61,678 bases of DNA from Deltaproteobacteria bacterium. GTDB lineage: Bacteria; Desulfobacterota; Desulfobacteria; Desulfobacterales; Desulfosarcinaceae. The DNA is taken from positions 1 to 61,678 of the forward strand of contig JAHLLR010000027.1 in assembly GCA_020444075.1 (NCBI GenBank). The letters are read 5' to 3'. The notes under the pieces are model-generated. The model did not search any database. It saw only the letters and a program-made list of their open reading frames with translations, and had not been told where the DNA came from. Positions 1 through 7,187 of the stretch are shown here, in pieces (the first letter of the stretch is position 1; each line of letters opens with the position of its first letter). Both the position numbers and the translations under genes were made by a program.

Positions 1-87
1 GAGGAATACGATCAGGCCGTAAAAGAGGCGAGGCTTGCAGGCATCGTCCGCCTGGACAAGCCCCGACGGATATTTCAATGGTGGTAA
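1..87 (+). CDS. C-terminal end of an unidentified protein (5' truncated by window edge)
   Basis: Frame 1 is open from the first base and runs 28 codons to a TAA at 85-87, ending in the residues RIFQWW. The codons resemble those of the following genes and a ribosome-binding site for the next gene follows 28 bases later, so this is probably the tail of a real gene that begins outside the window. The fragment is too short to assign to a family. Confidence 0.5.
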   Translation, partial: EEYDQAVKEARLAGIVRLDKPRRIFQWW

Positions 88-114
88 CACGTTAAACATT
101 TCAGTGAGGTTGAT

Positions 115-693
115 ATGAAAAAATGCCTAGTGATGATGGTTCTGGTCCTATGGGTGAGCACGGCTCTGACCCTTGCTGCCGATCCCCTGCCCCGGGTGAA
201 ATTGACCACCAGCCAGGGCGATATCGTGGTGGAACTGGACAGCGCTGCCGCGCCCAAAACCGTGGAAAATTTCCTGTCCTACGTCAAGGACGGCTTTTTC
301 GATGGCCTCATTTTTCATCGGGTGATCGCCGGATTCATGATTCAGGGCGGTGGATTTGACGCGGACATGAAGCGCAGGTCCTCCCGGCCGCCCATTCCCA
401 ACGAAGCCGACAACGGCCTGTCCAATCGGACCGGAACCCTGGCCATGGCGCGGACCGATGATCCCCATTCAGCCAGTTCCCAGTTCTTCATCAATGTGAA
501 AGACAACGATTTCCTGGATCACCGGAGCAAAACCTCTCAAGGGTGGGGATATTGTGTATTCGGCCGGGTGGTGGACGGAATGGAAGTGGTGCGAATGATC
601 GAAAACGTGCCCACGACGTCCCGTTTGGGAATGCGGGACGTACCCAACGTACCCGTGGTCATCAAGCGGGCAACGGTGGTTTCGGCCAAATAA
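115..693 (+). CDS. Periplasmic peptidyl-prolyl cis-trans isomerase, cyclophilin type
   Basis: This 192-residue protein catalyses proline cis-trans isomerisation and probably helps fold exported proteins. A signal peptide (about residues 1-21, MKK then a hydrophobic run ending ALTLA) sends it to the periplasm, as for E. coli PpiA. The cyclophilin domain fills the rest: FHRVIAGFMIQGG holds the catalytic Arg, Phe and Gln, SSQFFINVKDN forms the peptide-binding strand, and FGRVVDGMEVV is the usual C-terminal motif. The length matches single-domain bacterial cyclophilins. The ATG at 115 is preceded by a GAGGT ribosome-binding site. It starts 27 bases after the preceding partial gene and may be cotranscribed with it. 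The family is certain; the name ppiA is avoided because substrate and compartment are inferred. Confidence 0.93.
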   Translation: MKKCLVMMVLVLWVSTALTLAADPLPRVKLTTSQGDIVVELDSAAAPKTVENFLSYVKDGFFDGLIFHRVIAGFMIQGGGFDADMKRRSSRPPIPNEADNGLSNRTGTLAMARTDDPHSASSQFFINVKDNDFLDHRSKTSQGWGYCVFGRVVDGMEVVRMIENVPTTSRLGMRDVPNVPVVIKRATVVSAK

Positions 694-1181
694 GCCAAGG
701 GATGTGAAAAAATATTACGTATCTTGCCTGCCGGTTGACCGATCTACCGCGTTGCCTCCACCGGCACCTGTCGGCATGCACCGCTGCATGGGCCGTGCAG
801 ACGAACCGACATCCGGCACGATTATTTTCCATCACACCGCTTGTGCTGCTTGTGCTTGACAAAGACCGGGGATCTATTTTAGCCTGAAGATGCGCCTCAC
901 CTTTTCCGCATGGACATATCTTGCCGATACCAGCGCGGCGCAATCTCAGTTTCAATCCCCCGTGCATCCGTGCATGGGTATTCACTACGGCAAACAGGCG
1001 TGGGACTGCAGAGGGTTTACCGAATGCCAAGCGCCCCTTTCCCTGCGCGGGAACCAGTTTCTTCAATGATTTGGGCCGGTGACCGGTAGCGGGAATCTTT
1101 CCTCCTTGTTCGGGGTCGGCGGAGGAAACGCTTTGCCATCATCGCTGTGGAATCCGACGGTTTCTGCATCCCACGCTTGTT
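694..1181. other. Intergenic region, about 490 bp, no gene recognised
   Basis: This stretch lies between the convergent cyclophilin (+) and helicase (-) genes. Reading frames exist on both strands, but none has a recognisable domain, a ribosome-binding site or a persuasive composition. No clear terminator hairpin with a T-run was seen at either end. Confidence 0.5.
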
Positions 1182-2597
1182 TCATTGTTTCTGGAATATT
1201 TCCCCTGCACCCCCGCCATATACCCGTTGCCGGGCTTTGGCCGCCGCAACCAGCGGTGCCACGCGTTCGTCCACATAATCATAGACACGGGCCCGGGATT
1301 TTCCCTGCGCAGGCCTCAGGATCCGCCCAAGGTACTGCATCACACGGCCGCTGAATCGAATCGGCGTGGCCATGAACAAGGTGGACAGGTCCGGACAGTC
1401 AAAGCCTTCACCAATCAGCTGGCCGGTGGCAATCAGCACATTGACCTGGCCTTTATTGAGACGATCCAGAACATCCTTTCGCGCGTCATCGTTCAGATCT
1501 CCGGTGAGCAGGTCGGAATGAACGTTCAACTTGTACCGCAGGATTCCCTGAAGCGTTTCACAGTGTTTTTTACGGTCCGACAGCACCAGGCAGACTCCCT
1601 TGCCGGAACGCACTTCTTTTTCCACATCCGATGCGATGAGCCGGTTGCGCGCATCATCGGCGGTCAGTTCGGACAGCATGCGGGAATAATCGTTGACCGG
1701 GTCGAAATAGGGCTCAAACGAGGTCAGCCGGACTATTACATCGGCTTTTAGAATATGACCGTTTTCCTCCAGTTGGACCTTGTCTACTTCGTGGTGAACA
1801 TCTCCCAAATGCCAGAAAATGAGCTTGGACAGTTTATCCCGCCGCCAAGGGGTGGCGGAAAGACCCAGCATATAGCGGCAGTCGAAGGCGGTAACCGCCT
1901 CGGTAAAGGTTCGGCTAGGAGCCCGGTGGCATTCGTCCACAACGAGGTGGCCTGTGTGGGGGACGATTTGATCGGTACACCGATACAGGGTTTGAACCAG
2001 CGCCACGGTGATCCGCTCACCGATCTTTTTCTTGCCTGCACCGATCAATCCCACCTGATCTGCAGGTATACCCAGAAACTGCTCAATGCGCTGGATCCAC
2101 TGAAAGGCAAGATCTTTGGTATGCACCACAACCACGGTCGGCTGGCGCCGCTGAGCGATCAGATAGAGCCCAACGACGGTTTTGCCGCTTCCCGTCGGCG
2201 CACTCAAGGTGCCGAAATCCTTTTTTACCATCTCCGCCACTGCAGCGAATTGGAAGGGTTTAAGTGCACCGTTGAAGGAAAAGTCCACCTCCGGCATCAA
2301 CCGGCGTTGATCATCGATGGAAAAGGAGAGATTCTCCCTTTTCAGCAGTAGAATCAACTGGCGGGCATACCCCCGGGGAATGATGATCCCGTTCTTGCCG
2401 GAACGCCGGTAAAAGCGAAGTGTTTTTTTGGTTCCCCGGTTCCAGCGCCCCATGCGTTCATTTTCGATCCATTTGGGGTTGATCATCTGAAACCGCTCCG
2501 CCAGCATTTCCAGTAGCATGGACGGAGCGTGATTCAGTTTCAGGGAACGGTCGATGGTGATTTTCAGTTCACCATTTTCAGTTTTTAATGCACACAA
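1182..2597 (-). CDS. DEAD/DEAH-box superfamily 2 helicase (XPB/SSL2-like)
   Basis: This protein of about 471 residues is an ATP-dependent nucleic-acid helicase or translocase. An N-terminal region of about 110 residues precedes the first RecA-like domain, which has the Walker A motif APTGSGKT (near residue 136), the Walker B box DECH (near 220) and motif III SATPWRRD. The second RecA domain ends with the Q-x-x-GR-x-x-R arginine finger in MQYLGRILRP. The order and the DECH box resemble bacterial XPB-type helicases of the ResIII family. The only start upstream of the conserved N terminus is a TTG at 2597 without a good ribosome-binding site, so the start is uncertain. No nuclease or methylase is adjacent, so nothing ties it to restriction; a role in DNA repair is a guess. 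Confidence 0.88.
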   Translation of the reverse strand: MCALKTENGELKITIDRSLKLNHAPSMLLEMLAERFQMINPKWIENERMGRWNRGTKKTLRFYRRSGKNGIIIPRGYARQLILLLKRENLSFSIDDQRRLMPEVDFSFNGALKPFQFAAVAEMVKKDFGTLSAPTGSGKTVVGLYLIAQRRQPTVVVVHTKDLAFQWIQRIEQFLGIPADQVGLIGAGKKKIGERITVALVQTLYRCTDQIVPHTGHLVVDECHRAPSRTFTEAVTAFDCRYMLGLSATPWRRDKLSKLIFWHLGDVHHEVDKVQLEENGHILKADVIVRLTSFEPYFDPVNDYSRMLSELTADDARNRLIASDVEKEVRSGKGVCLVLSDRKKHCETLQGILRYKLNVHSDLLTGDLNDDARKDVLDRLNKGQVNVLIATGQLIGEGFDCPDLSTLFMATPIRFSGRVMQYLGRILRPAQGKSRARVYDYVDERVAPLVAAAKARQRVYGGGAGEIFQKQ

Positions 2598-2790
2598 AGC
2601 AGGCTCGCGCAGGGTGAGTGTCCGTCCAGAACCGACGGGTTTTGTTCGACGTTAAGGCCAGCTGATACTGCTTCAACGCTGGTGCCCTGAAAAAAGTTCC
2701 CTTGGGGTTCTCCTGATTGACATTTCGAGGATAATTTTTTTTGCATAAAGCAGCGATCGGGCAAAATTGCTGTTTCCGGATGGGCACGAG

Positions 2791-2973
2791 TTAATGAAAG
2801 AAGCGAAGGAAGACGGGGATCATGAATGTGATAAGGATCAAAATGCCCGGAATCGTCAGATATGGGGCATACCATGGTTTCCGGGCGGACTTTGCCTTTC
2901 TGACTTCGGAAAGGAACCAGTTGCCGAGGAATAAGGCAGCCACGAGAATAGGAATTGCTTTAAGGATGGTCAT
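2791..2973 (-). CDS. Small two-helix inner-membrane protein, unknown function
   Basis: This 60-residue protein has two hydrophobic helices (about residues 5-20 and 38-57) separated by a basic loop, EVRKAKSARKPWYAP, which the positive-inside rule would place in the cytoplasm. The ATG at 2973 has a GGAG about 13 bases upstream. A GTG at 3015 would add 14 residues and overlap the preceding gene. It follows the 112-residue gene at 3002 by about 28 bases, suggesting cotranscription. No family recognised. Confidence 0.6.
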   Translation of the reverse strand: MTILKAIPILVAALFLGNWFLSEVRKAKSARKPWYAPYLTIPGILILITFMIPVFLRFFH

Positions 2974-3001
2974 AACCGAAAAAATACTCCAGCAGGTGAA
3001 A

Positions 3002-3340
3002 TTAAGTTGATGCACCAGGCAGCAGCGCCATCCGCAAAGTGATATGGTGACCGTCTCTCCATGGCCAGAATTTGGCGATAATCACGCCGTTTTCAAAACT
3101 TTTTTCAAAAAGCGTCTGTTCGACGCGAATACTGCCGGTACCTTCGGTGGCCTTCAGGTCCTTTGCCGTCGGAGACTTGCCGCTTGGCTTAACCGGCTGT
3201 TCAAGAAAAGCGGTCAGGATGCGCTCCCACTCCGCCACATCCTTCTGGAAAAAAACCAGTTCAAAAAGGTCCTCCCGGTCGCATCGTTTTTCATGAACAT
3301 CCAGATGAACACAACAGTCCGAAATGTCGCGGAGATTCAT
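3002..3340 (-). CDS. Hypothetical protein, 112 residues
   Basis: This is a soluble, mixed-charge protein starting MNLRDISDCCVHLDVHEK. There is no signal peptide or membrane segment. It contains a pair of adjacent cysteines near the N terminus and the segment FFQKDVAEWERILTAFL, which looks like a real amphipathic helix. It lies just upstream of the small membrane protein gene on the same strand. Function unknown; the coding call rests on composition and on its operon-like position. Confidence 0.55.
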   Translation of the reverse strand: MNLRDISDCCVHLDVHEKRCDREDLFELVFFQKDVAEWERILTAFLEQPVKPSGKSPTAKDLKATEGTGSIRVEQTLFEKSFENGVIIAKFWPWRDGHHITLRMALLPGAST

Positions 3341-3378
3341 CGCCAGGGGTCCCCCGTCAAATGAGTAGATTGAATCCT

Positions 3379-3427
3379 CCCCGCGGCAAGCCGCGGGGAA
3401 TGCGCTCGCTATAGCGGTTCAGCATCC
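3379..3427. repeat. REP-like palindromic element, copy 1
   Basis: A perfect 9-bp stem with an AA loop, CCCCGCGGC-AA-GCCGCGGGG (3379-3398), is followed by AATGCGCTCGCT and a second short palindrome CGCTATAGCG, then GGTTCA and GCATCC. Almost the same text occurs at 48218-48268. Two hairpins in fixed order, in an intergenic position, is the build of REP/BIME elements of bacterial chromosomes. Confidence 0.6.
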
Positions 3428-3550
3428 TTTTTGTATTGGGCATCCGCTGAAAAAAAACAGATTTATTATAGGCAACCGGCGCGCATCTGTCAAAAGCATA
3501 AATGCCATTCAATTTACATCTGAAAATAAACCAATGAAATTTCAGGAAAA

Positions 3551-3566
3551 CGTTTCACGTGAAAAC
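3551..3566. promoter_or_regulatory. parS-like palindrome (candidate ParB-binding site)
   Basis: The bases GTTTCACGTGAAA at 3552-3564 match the centre of the chromosomal parS consensus TGTTTCACGTGAAACA; the outer bases do not match (13 of 16). The site lies in the AT-rich gap downstream of the CULT-domain gene. It could be a genuine ParB-loading site or a chance palindrome. Confidence 0.35.
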
Positions 3567-3617
3567 ACACTCAGTGGTATCGGAATAATAAGGCCCGCAC
3601 AATTTGTGGTCTATCGG

Positions 3618-4163
3618 TCAAGTATCCTTGCCGGTGATTCGATTGGAGATCAATCCATGAAAAAAATGCCCGCCAGATGTTGAAAAGCGCCATCCAAGGT
3701 GAACATGGCAATTGGCACAAACAGCAATACGCCACACGTAACCGGCAAACCAGGTGAATTCGGGCGAAGCGGGTCCGACATAGCCGCATCCCCAGGCATC
3801 CCGGTAACAGACAATTTCAAAGACGATCCCTTCCGGATTGGCAAACGTATGCTGGTACGCACCGTTGATAATTTTACGTTCTGCCTTGGACGTAATCACG
3901 TGGAGGCACTGGCGACAGACAATTGAATCCCCGGTTGCCACTGATGCCTTGTCTTGAGGTGCCTCAATGGAATTGACACCCACCCTGTCCCGTTTGGGAT
4001 CGGGCCGAAACAAATGCAAAAACCGGTTGGGCGTCTGCCGACGGTGTGGGGAACATCCTGCCATTACAAGCGGTGCATCCATAATCTCTTTAAATTGCAA
4101 ATTCGGATGGGCAAAGCGCAACACCTGCCTGGAGGGGATATCCCCCCAATCGTGAGCAGGCAT
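3618..4163 (-). CDS. CULT-domain protein (cereblon-like, thalidomide-pocket type)
   Basis: The C-terminal 110 residues form a CULT domain, the ligand-binding fold of cereblon and of small bacterial proteins such as Magnetospirillum MsCI4. Two zinc knuckles are visible: C83-x2-C86 and C149-x2-C152. Between and after them come HTFANPEG, GCGYVG, EFTWFAGYVW and HLGWRF. W138, W144 and W158 plus F160 are spaced 6, 14 and 2, exactly as W380, W386, W400 and F402 of human cereblon, and the second zinc pair also falls in register. The human H378 position is a Phe. The domain binds cyclic imides such as thalidomide and uridine analogues in studied homologues; the natural bacterial ligand is unknown. The first 80 residues are not recognised. 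The ATG at 4163 has no good ribosome-binding site, so the start is uncertain. The gene lies 82 bp downstream of the HU/IHF gene on the same strand. Confidence 0.88.
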   Translation of the reverse strand: MPAHDWGDIPSRQVLRFAHPNLQFKEIMDAPLVMAGCSPHRRQTPNRFLHLFRPDPKRDRVGVNSIEAPQDKASVATGDSIVCRQCLHVITSKAERKIINGAYQHTFANPEGIVFEIVCYRDAWGCGYVGPASPEFTWFAGYVWRIAVCANCHVHLGWRFSTSGGHFFHGLISNRITGKDT

Positions 4164-4245
4164 CGAAAGGCTGGCCTACAAGGTTTTTTTCATCGGATGG
4201 CTCACCGTGGCGACCAAGCGGCAAAAAGAAGGGGGTTGCTGACAA

Positions 4246-4533
4246 TCATGAGTTGCTGACGCTATCCACTCGCTCTTTCAGTTCTTTTCCACACCTGAAA
4301 AAAGGCAGCCGTTTGGACTTGACGGTAACCGATTCACCTGTCTTCGGATTTCGTCCCTTATAAGAACCATACTGTTTAACAAAGATGCTGCCAAACCCTC
4401 TGATCTCAACCCGGTCGCCATTTGCGAGGGCATTGGTCATTTCCCTGAAAAAAAGATCGATCACCCGCTCAGCTTTTTCGCGGGTAAAGCCGTTTTTCCT
4501 TTTCAGTGCTTCGATCAGATCCCCCTTGTTCAT
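4246..4533 (-). CDS. HU/IHF-family DNA-bending protein
   Basis: This 95-residue histone-like protein bends DNA in the minor groove as a dimer. The N-terminal helices (KGDLIEALKRKNGFTREKAE) form the dimer, and the arm carries GRNPKTGE, with the intercalating Pro, followed by VKSKRLPFFRCGKELKERV. The length matches IHF-beta or HU. The ATG at 4533 is chosen because AAGGGGGTG lies just upstream of it; a GTG two codons earlier would fall inside that site. A sigma-70-like promoter lies at 4567-4595. HU and the IHF subunits cannot be told apart here; the long basic arm fits IHF-beta slightly better. Confidence 0.92.
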   Translation of the reverse strand: MNKGDLIEALKRKNGFTREKAERVIDLFFREMTNALANGDRVEIRGFGSIFVKQYGSYKGRNPKTGESVTVKSKRLPFFRCGKELKERVDSVSNS

Positions 4534-4566
4534 AAGCACCCCCTTGGTATAATGAATTATATCAGC

Positions 4567-4595
4567 ATCGTAAAAGTTAATCGACGGCTTGTCAA
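4567..4595 (-). promoter_or_regulatory. Sigma-70-type promoter for the HU/IHF gene
   Basis: Reading on the minus strand, TTGACA (4595-4590) is followed by exactly 17 bases and TACGAT (4572-4567). A second -10-like TATAAT lies at 4561-4556 but has no good -35 partner. The start codon at 4533 is 34 bases downstream. Confidence 0.5.
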
Positions 4596-4639
4596 CGGGT
4601 GGGTCATTCCATTGCCATTTTTTAATATGACTTCTCCAA

Positions 4640-4966
4640 TTACCAATCCTTCGGGTTAAACTTCACCCCAACCCCGTCTGAGCCGATCCACGCAATCACA
4701 CCGGTTACCTCTACCGGAGGATCGAGATAGTGTAGCGGAAATTTCAGCCGGACCACTTCACCGATGCAAAACCGTACCTGGGTTTCAACAAAGGCGCCGG
4801 AGCGGTTCAAATTCTTTATGAGTGCTGAATCCACGTTTCCAAAATAGCTGAACTCTGAAGCGATCAGACATTGGTTGCGTGCAATTGAACGGTCATTGAC
4901 CATCGCCGATTCCGTTTTCATTCCCAAAAACTTGCCCAAATTCACTACCCACCGCTCGATTCCCAT
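4640..4966 (-). CDS. PilZ-domain protein (c-di-GMP receptor-like)
   Basis: This 108-residue protein is made almost entirely of a PilZ domain. The D/N-x-S-x-x-G motif appears as NLNRSGAFVE, followed by the beta-barrel strands EVVRLKFPLHYLDPPVEVTGVIAWIG and the closing GVGVKFNP. The upstream RxxxR motif that contacts c-di-GMP is weak (only RNQC near residue 31), so ligand binding is doubtful. It is one of three PilZ proteins in the window. About 260 bp of AT-rich DNA without a gene separates it from recD. Confidence 0.75.
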   Translation of the reverse strand: MGIERWVVNLGKFLGMKTESAMVNDRSIARNQCLIASEFSYFGNVDSALIKNLNRSGAFVETQVRFCIGEVVRLKFPLHYLDPPVEVTGVIAWIGSDGVGVKFNPKDW

Positions 4967-5228
4967 GATCTGCCTTTCCTCTATCGATTTAGAACATCCT
5001 GATAGTACAGCAAATCATGGGCCATCTTTTAAAAGAAAGCGATAATTACTTTAATATTCAAAGCGTTATAATATTTTAACGATAGCATGAATGATGATCA
5101 CTGAACTTCGTATCACAAATTATGGGTAATTTATTTCCCAACTTTTTCTCCCTTTAAGTTATCTTTTGTTTCGGAATCGGCGATACCGGAAAGAAGTCGT
5201 TTTCACCCGTCCGCATAATCCATTGACG

Positions 5229-7187
5229 TTAAGCCATCAGCCCGGACTGTCGATGAATTTTCCGTTTCAGGGCCGTTTGAAATGCAGTCATCGTGCCGTA
5301 AACAATCAGACATCGGGCGGCACGTGTGGCCGCTGTGTAAATAATCTCCCGGGTCAGCAGCCGATGCTTTGGATCTTCAGGCAGTAGCAGCAGGATATCA
5401 TCAAATTCCGACCCCTGGCTTTTGTGAACGGTCATGGCAAAAGCCAGATCCCAGTCGGTCAGTCCGGAAGCGGGAAAGGCCGCAATCCTGCCGGCCCGCT
5501 TGAAATAGATCCGATACATCCCGTCGGACTCACGCATCACTATCCCCACATCTCCGTTGAACAGGTCCCGGGTATAATCATTGCAGGTGATCATGATCAA
5601 TGCGCCATTGAACAGACGATGATCCGGACTGCACCCTGGATCGAGTATCTGCCTCAAACCGGCGGCAATGCAATCGTTGACCCACCCTGCACCGGTGCGG
5701 CCGTGGCGCAGCACGGTCAATATGCGACATTGGTAGGCGATGCCGAAAAGCCTGTTGAGCCGTTCCGTTCGTTTCTCTACATCCATGGATTCCGGCGAGA
5801 CTGAGGGCCGATTCAGTTGCTTCACCAGATCAACGTAACTATCTTGATTTCCATTGTTATGATTCACATACTGGTGCATGGCCCAGCGGGCCAGATGCCG
5901 GTTCATCGCGTCCCCTTCACCGGCTGTCACAAAGGCCCATCGCCCGGCTTCAATGGCTAAGGCGCTATCAAAACCCGTTGGTTTCAGCGGGACCGAAAGG
6001 CCGCCGTTGATGGCCTGCGCCAGTTCCAGCAGCTGCCCGGCAGAACGGTAGACATTGCGCAGCTCCACAAAATGCCTGGCAAAGGGGCTGCCGGCGGTCG
6101 GACTCATGTCTGCCAGCACCGATCCGGCCTCTACCGAAGGCAGTTGATCCTTGTCCCCCATCAGAATCACCCGTGTCCGACCCGGTTCGATGGCCTGGAA
6201 GAGCCGGTCCATCATCACCACATCAACCATGGACACCTCGTCCACGGCGACCACCTCGGCTGGAATGGGGCGCCGTTCGCCGTATAAGAAACCGCCCGTG
6301 CGGCTTCGGTACACCAAAAGTCTGTGCAGGGTTGATCCGGTCAAACGCTCCAGGCCCAGGTCGCACCTTTCAGGGTCGGCGATAGTGGCCATATTGGCCA
6401 TCAATGCTTCGCTCATCCGCTGGGCGGCACGACCCGTGGGCGCGGCCAGCATAATCCGCGAGGCATCGACGCCGGTCCGGACCAGGGCCCGGAGAATGTT
6501 CACCAGCAATGACGTTTTCCCGGTTCCCGGGCCGCCGGAAACGATCAGAAGGGGGACGGTCAGGGCTGCCCGGATGGCATCAACCTGAAACGGATCCCTG
6601 ACAATCGGTTTTCCGTCAGCACCCTTGCGGATCACTGCCCCTTCACGGTAGAGATCCTCGATCACCGCCTGAATGGTTTCGTCAGGCAGTTTGCGATCCT
6701 GGCGCAGTTCTGAAAAGGCTTTTAACCGCTTCTTCAGCCGTCGTTCGTGATAATGAAATTTCTGGAAATAAAGCAACCGGCGACCGGTAGTGTCGTCCAG
6801 CACCAGAGGTTTGAAGTCACCGCCGGCGGCCCGGTCGATCAACTTGTCGTAGCAGCCTTCATCCAGGCGGCGGTTAAACCCGCTGAACATTTCCAGAGCA
6901 GCCGGATCGGCTGTTCGCAGCACGGTATTCTTAAGAGGCTCCGTATCCAGGTTAATACACAGGCTGCCTTCGCCAAGCGCCGAAAACATCAATCCCAACA
7001 TCCCGATGAGACAGTCATCGCGAGGTTCAGAACCGTAATGGGCCAGATCCCGAATGGTCATCAGGTCCAGGTCCGCGAGTTCCAAGCCCTCGAACAGGGT
7101 CGGCAGACCCTTCATCTCCGTGTGTCCCGTATCAAACCCGTAGCGCCGGAGTCTTTCCCGTTGGGTTTCTTTTTGGCTGTTTACCAT
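5229..7187 (-). CDS. recD: Exodeoxyribonuclease V alpha subunit RecD
   Basis: This 652-residue subunit is the 5'-3' superfamily 1 helicase of RecBCD, which processes double-strand ends for recombination and degrades linear foreign DNA. The Walker A motif VSGGPGTGKTS lies near residue 220, followed by AAPTGRAAQRM, DEVSMVDVVMM (Walker B) and the C-terminal AMTVHKSQGSEFD. The start is the ATG at 7187, which overlaps the recB stop codon by 7 bases (ATGGTAA). The upstream reading frame is longer but runs inside recB. It is the last gene of the recC-recB-recD operon. The length is close to E. coli RecD (608). Confidence 0.97.
   Translation of the reverse strand: MVNSQKETQRERLRRYGFDTGHTEMKGLPTLFEGLELADLDLMTIRDLAHYGSEPRDDCLIGMLGLMFSALGEGSLCINLDTEPLKNTVLRTADPAALEMFSGFNRRLDEGCYDKLIDRAAGGDFKPLVLDDTTGRRLLYFQKFHYHERRLKKRLKAFSELRQDRKLPDETIQAVIEDLYREGAVIRKGADGKPIVRDPFQVDAIRAALTVPLLIVSGGPGTGKTSLLVNILRALVRTGVDASRIMLAAPTGRAAQRMSEALMANMATIADPERCDLGLERLTGSTLHRLLVYRSRTGGFLYGERRPIPAEVVAVDEVSMVDVVMMDRLFQAIEPGRTRVILMGDKDQLPSVEAGSVLADMSPTAGSPFARHFVELRNVYRSAGQLLELAQAINGGLSVPLKPTGFDSALAIEAGRWAFVTAGEGDAMNRHLARWAMHQYVNHNNGNQDSYVDLVKQLNRPSVSPESMDVEKRTERLNRLFGIAYQCRILTVLRHGRTGAGWVNDCIAAGLRQILDPGCSPDHRLFNGALIMITCNDYTRDLFNGDVGIVMRESDGMYRIYFKRAGRIAAFPASGLTDWDLAFAMTVHKSQGSEFDDILLLLPEDPKHRLLTREIIYTAATRAARCLIVYGTMTAFQTALKRKIHRQSGLMA

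Noticed and set aside
662-1066. 134-codon minus-strand frame after the cyclophilin gene
   Set aside because: No domain or ribosome-binding site, low-complexity basic composition, and overlap with the cyclophilin end.
1182-2597. Helicase as part of a defence or restriction system
   Set aside because: No nuclease, methylase or other defence gene is adjacent; neighbours are housekeeping or unknown.
2690-2699. AAAAAAGTTC, the complement of the ECF -35 box, upstream of the helicase gene
   Set aside because: The position 8 bases further holds no GGTGTCTA-like -10 element, so it is not a fourth site.
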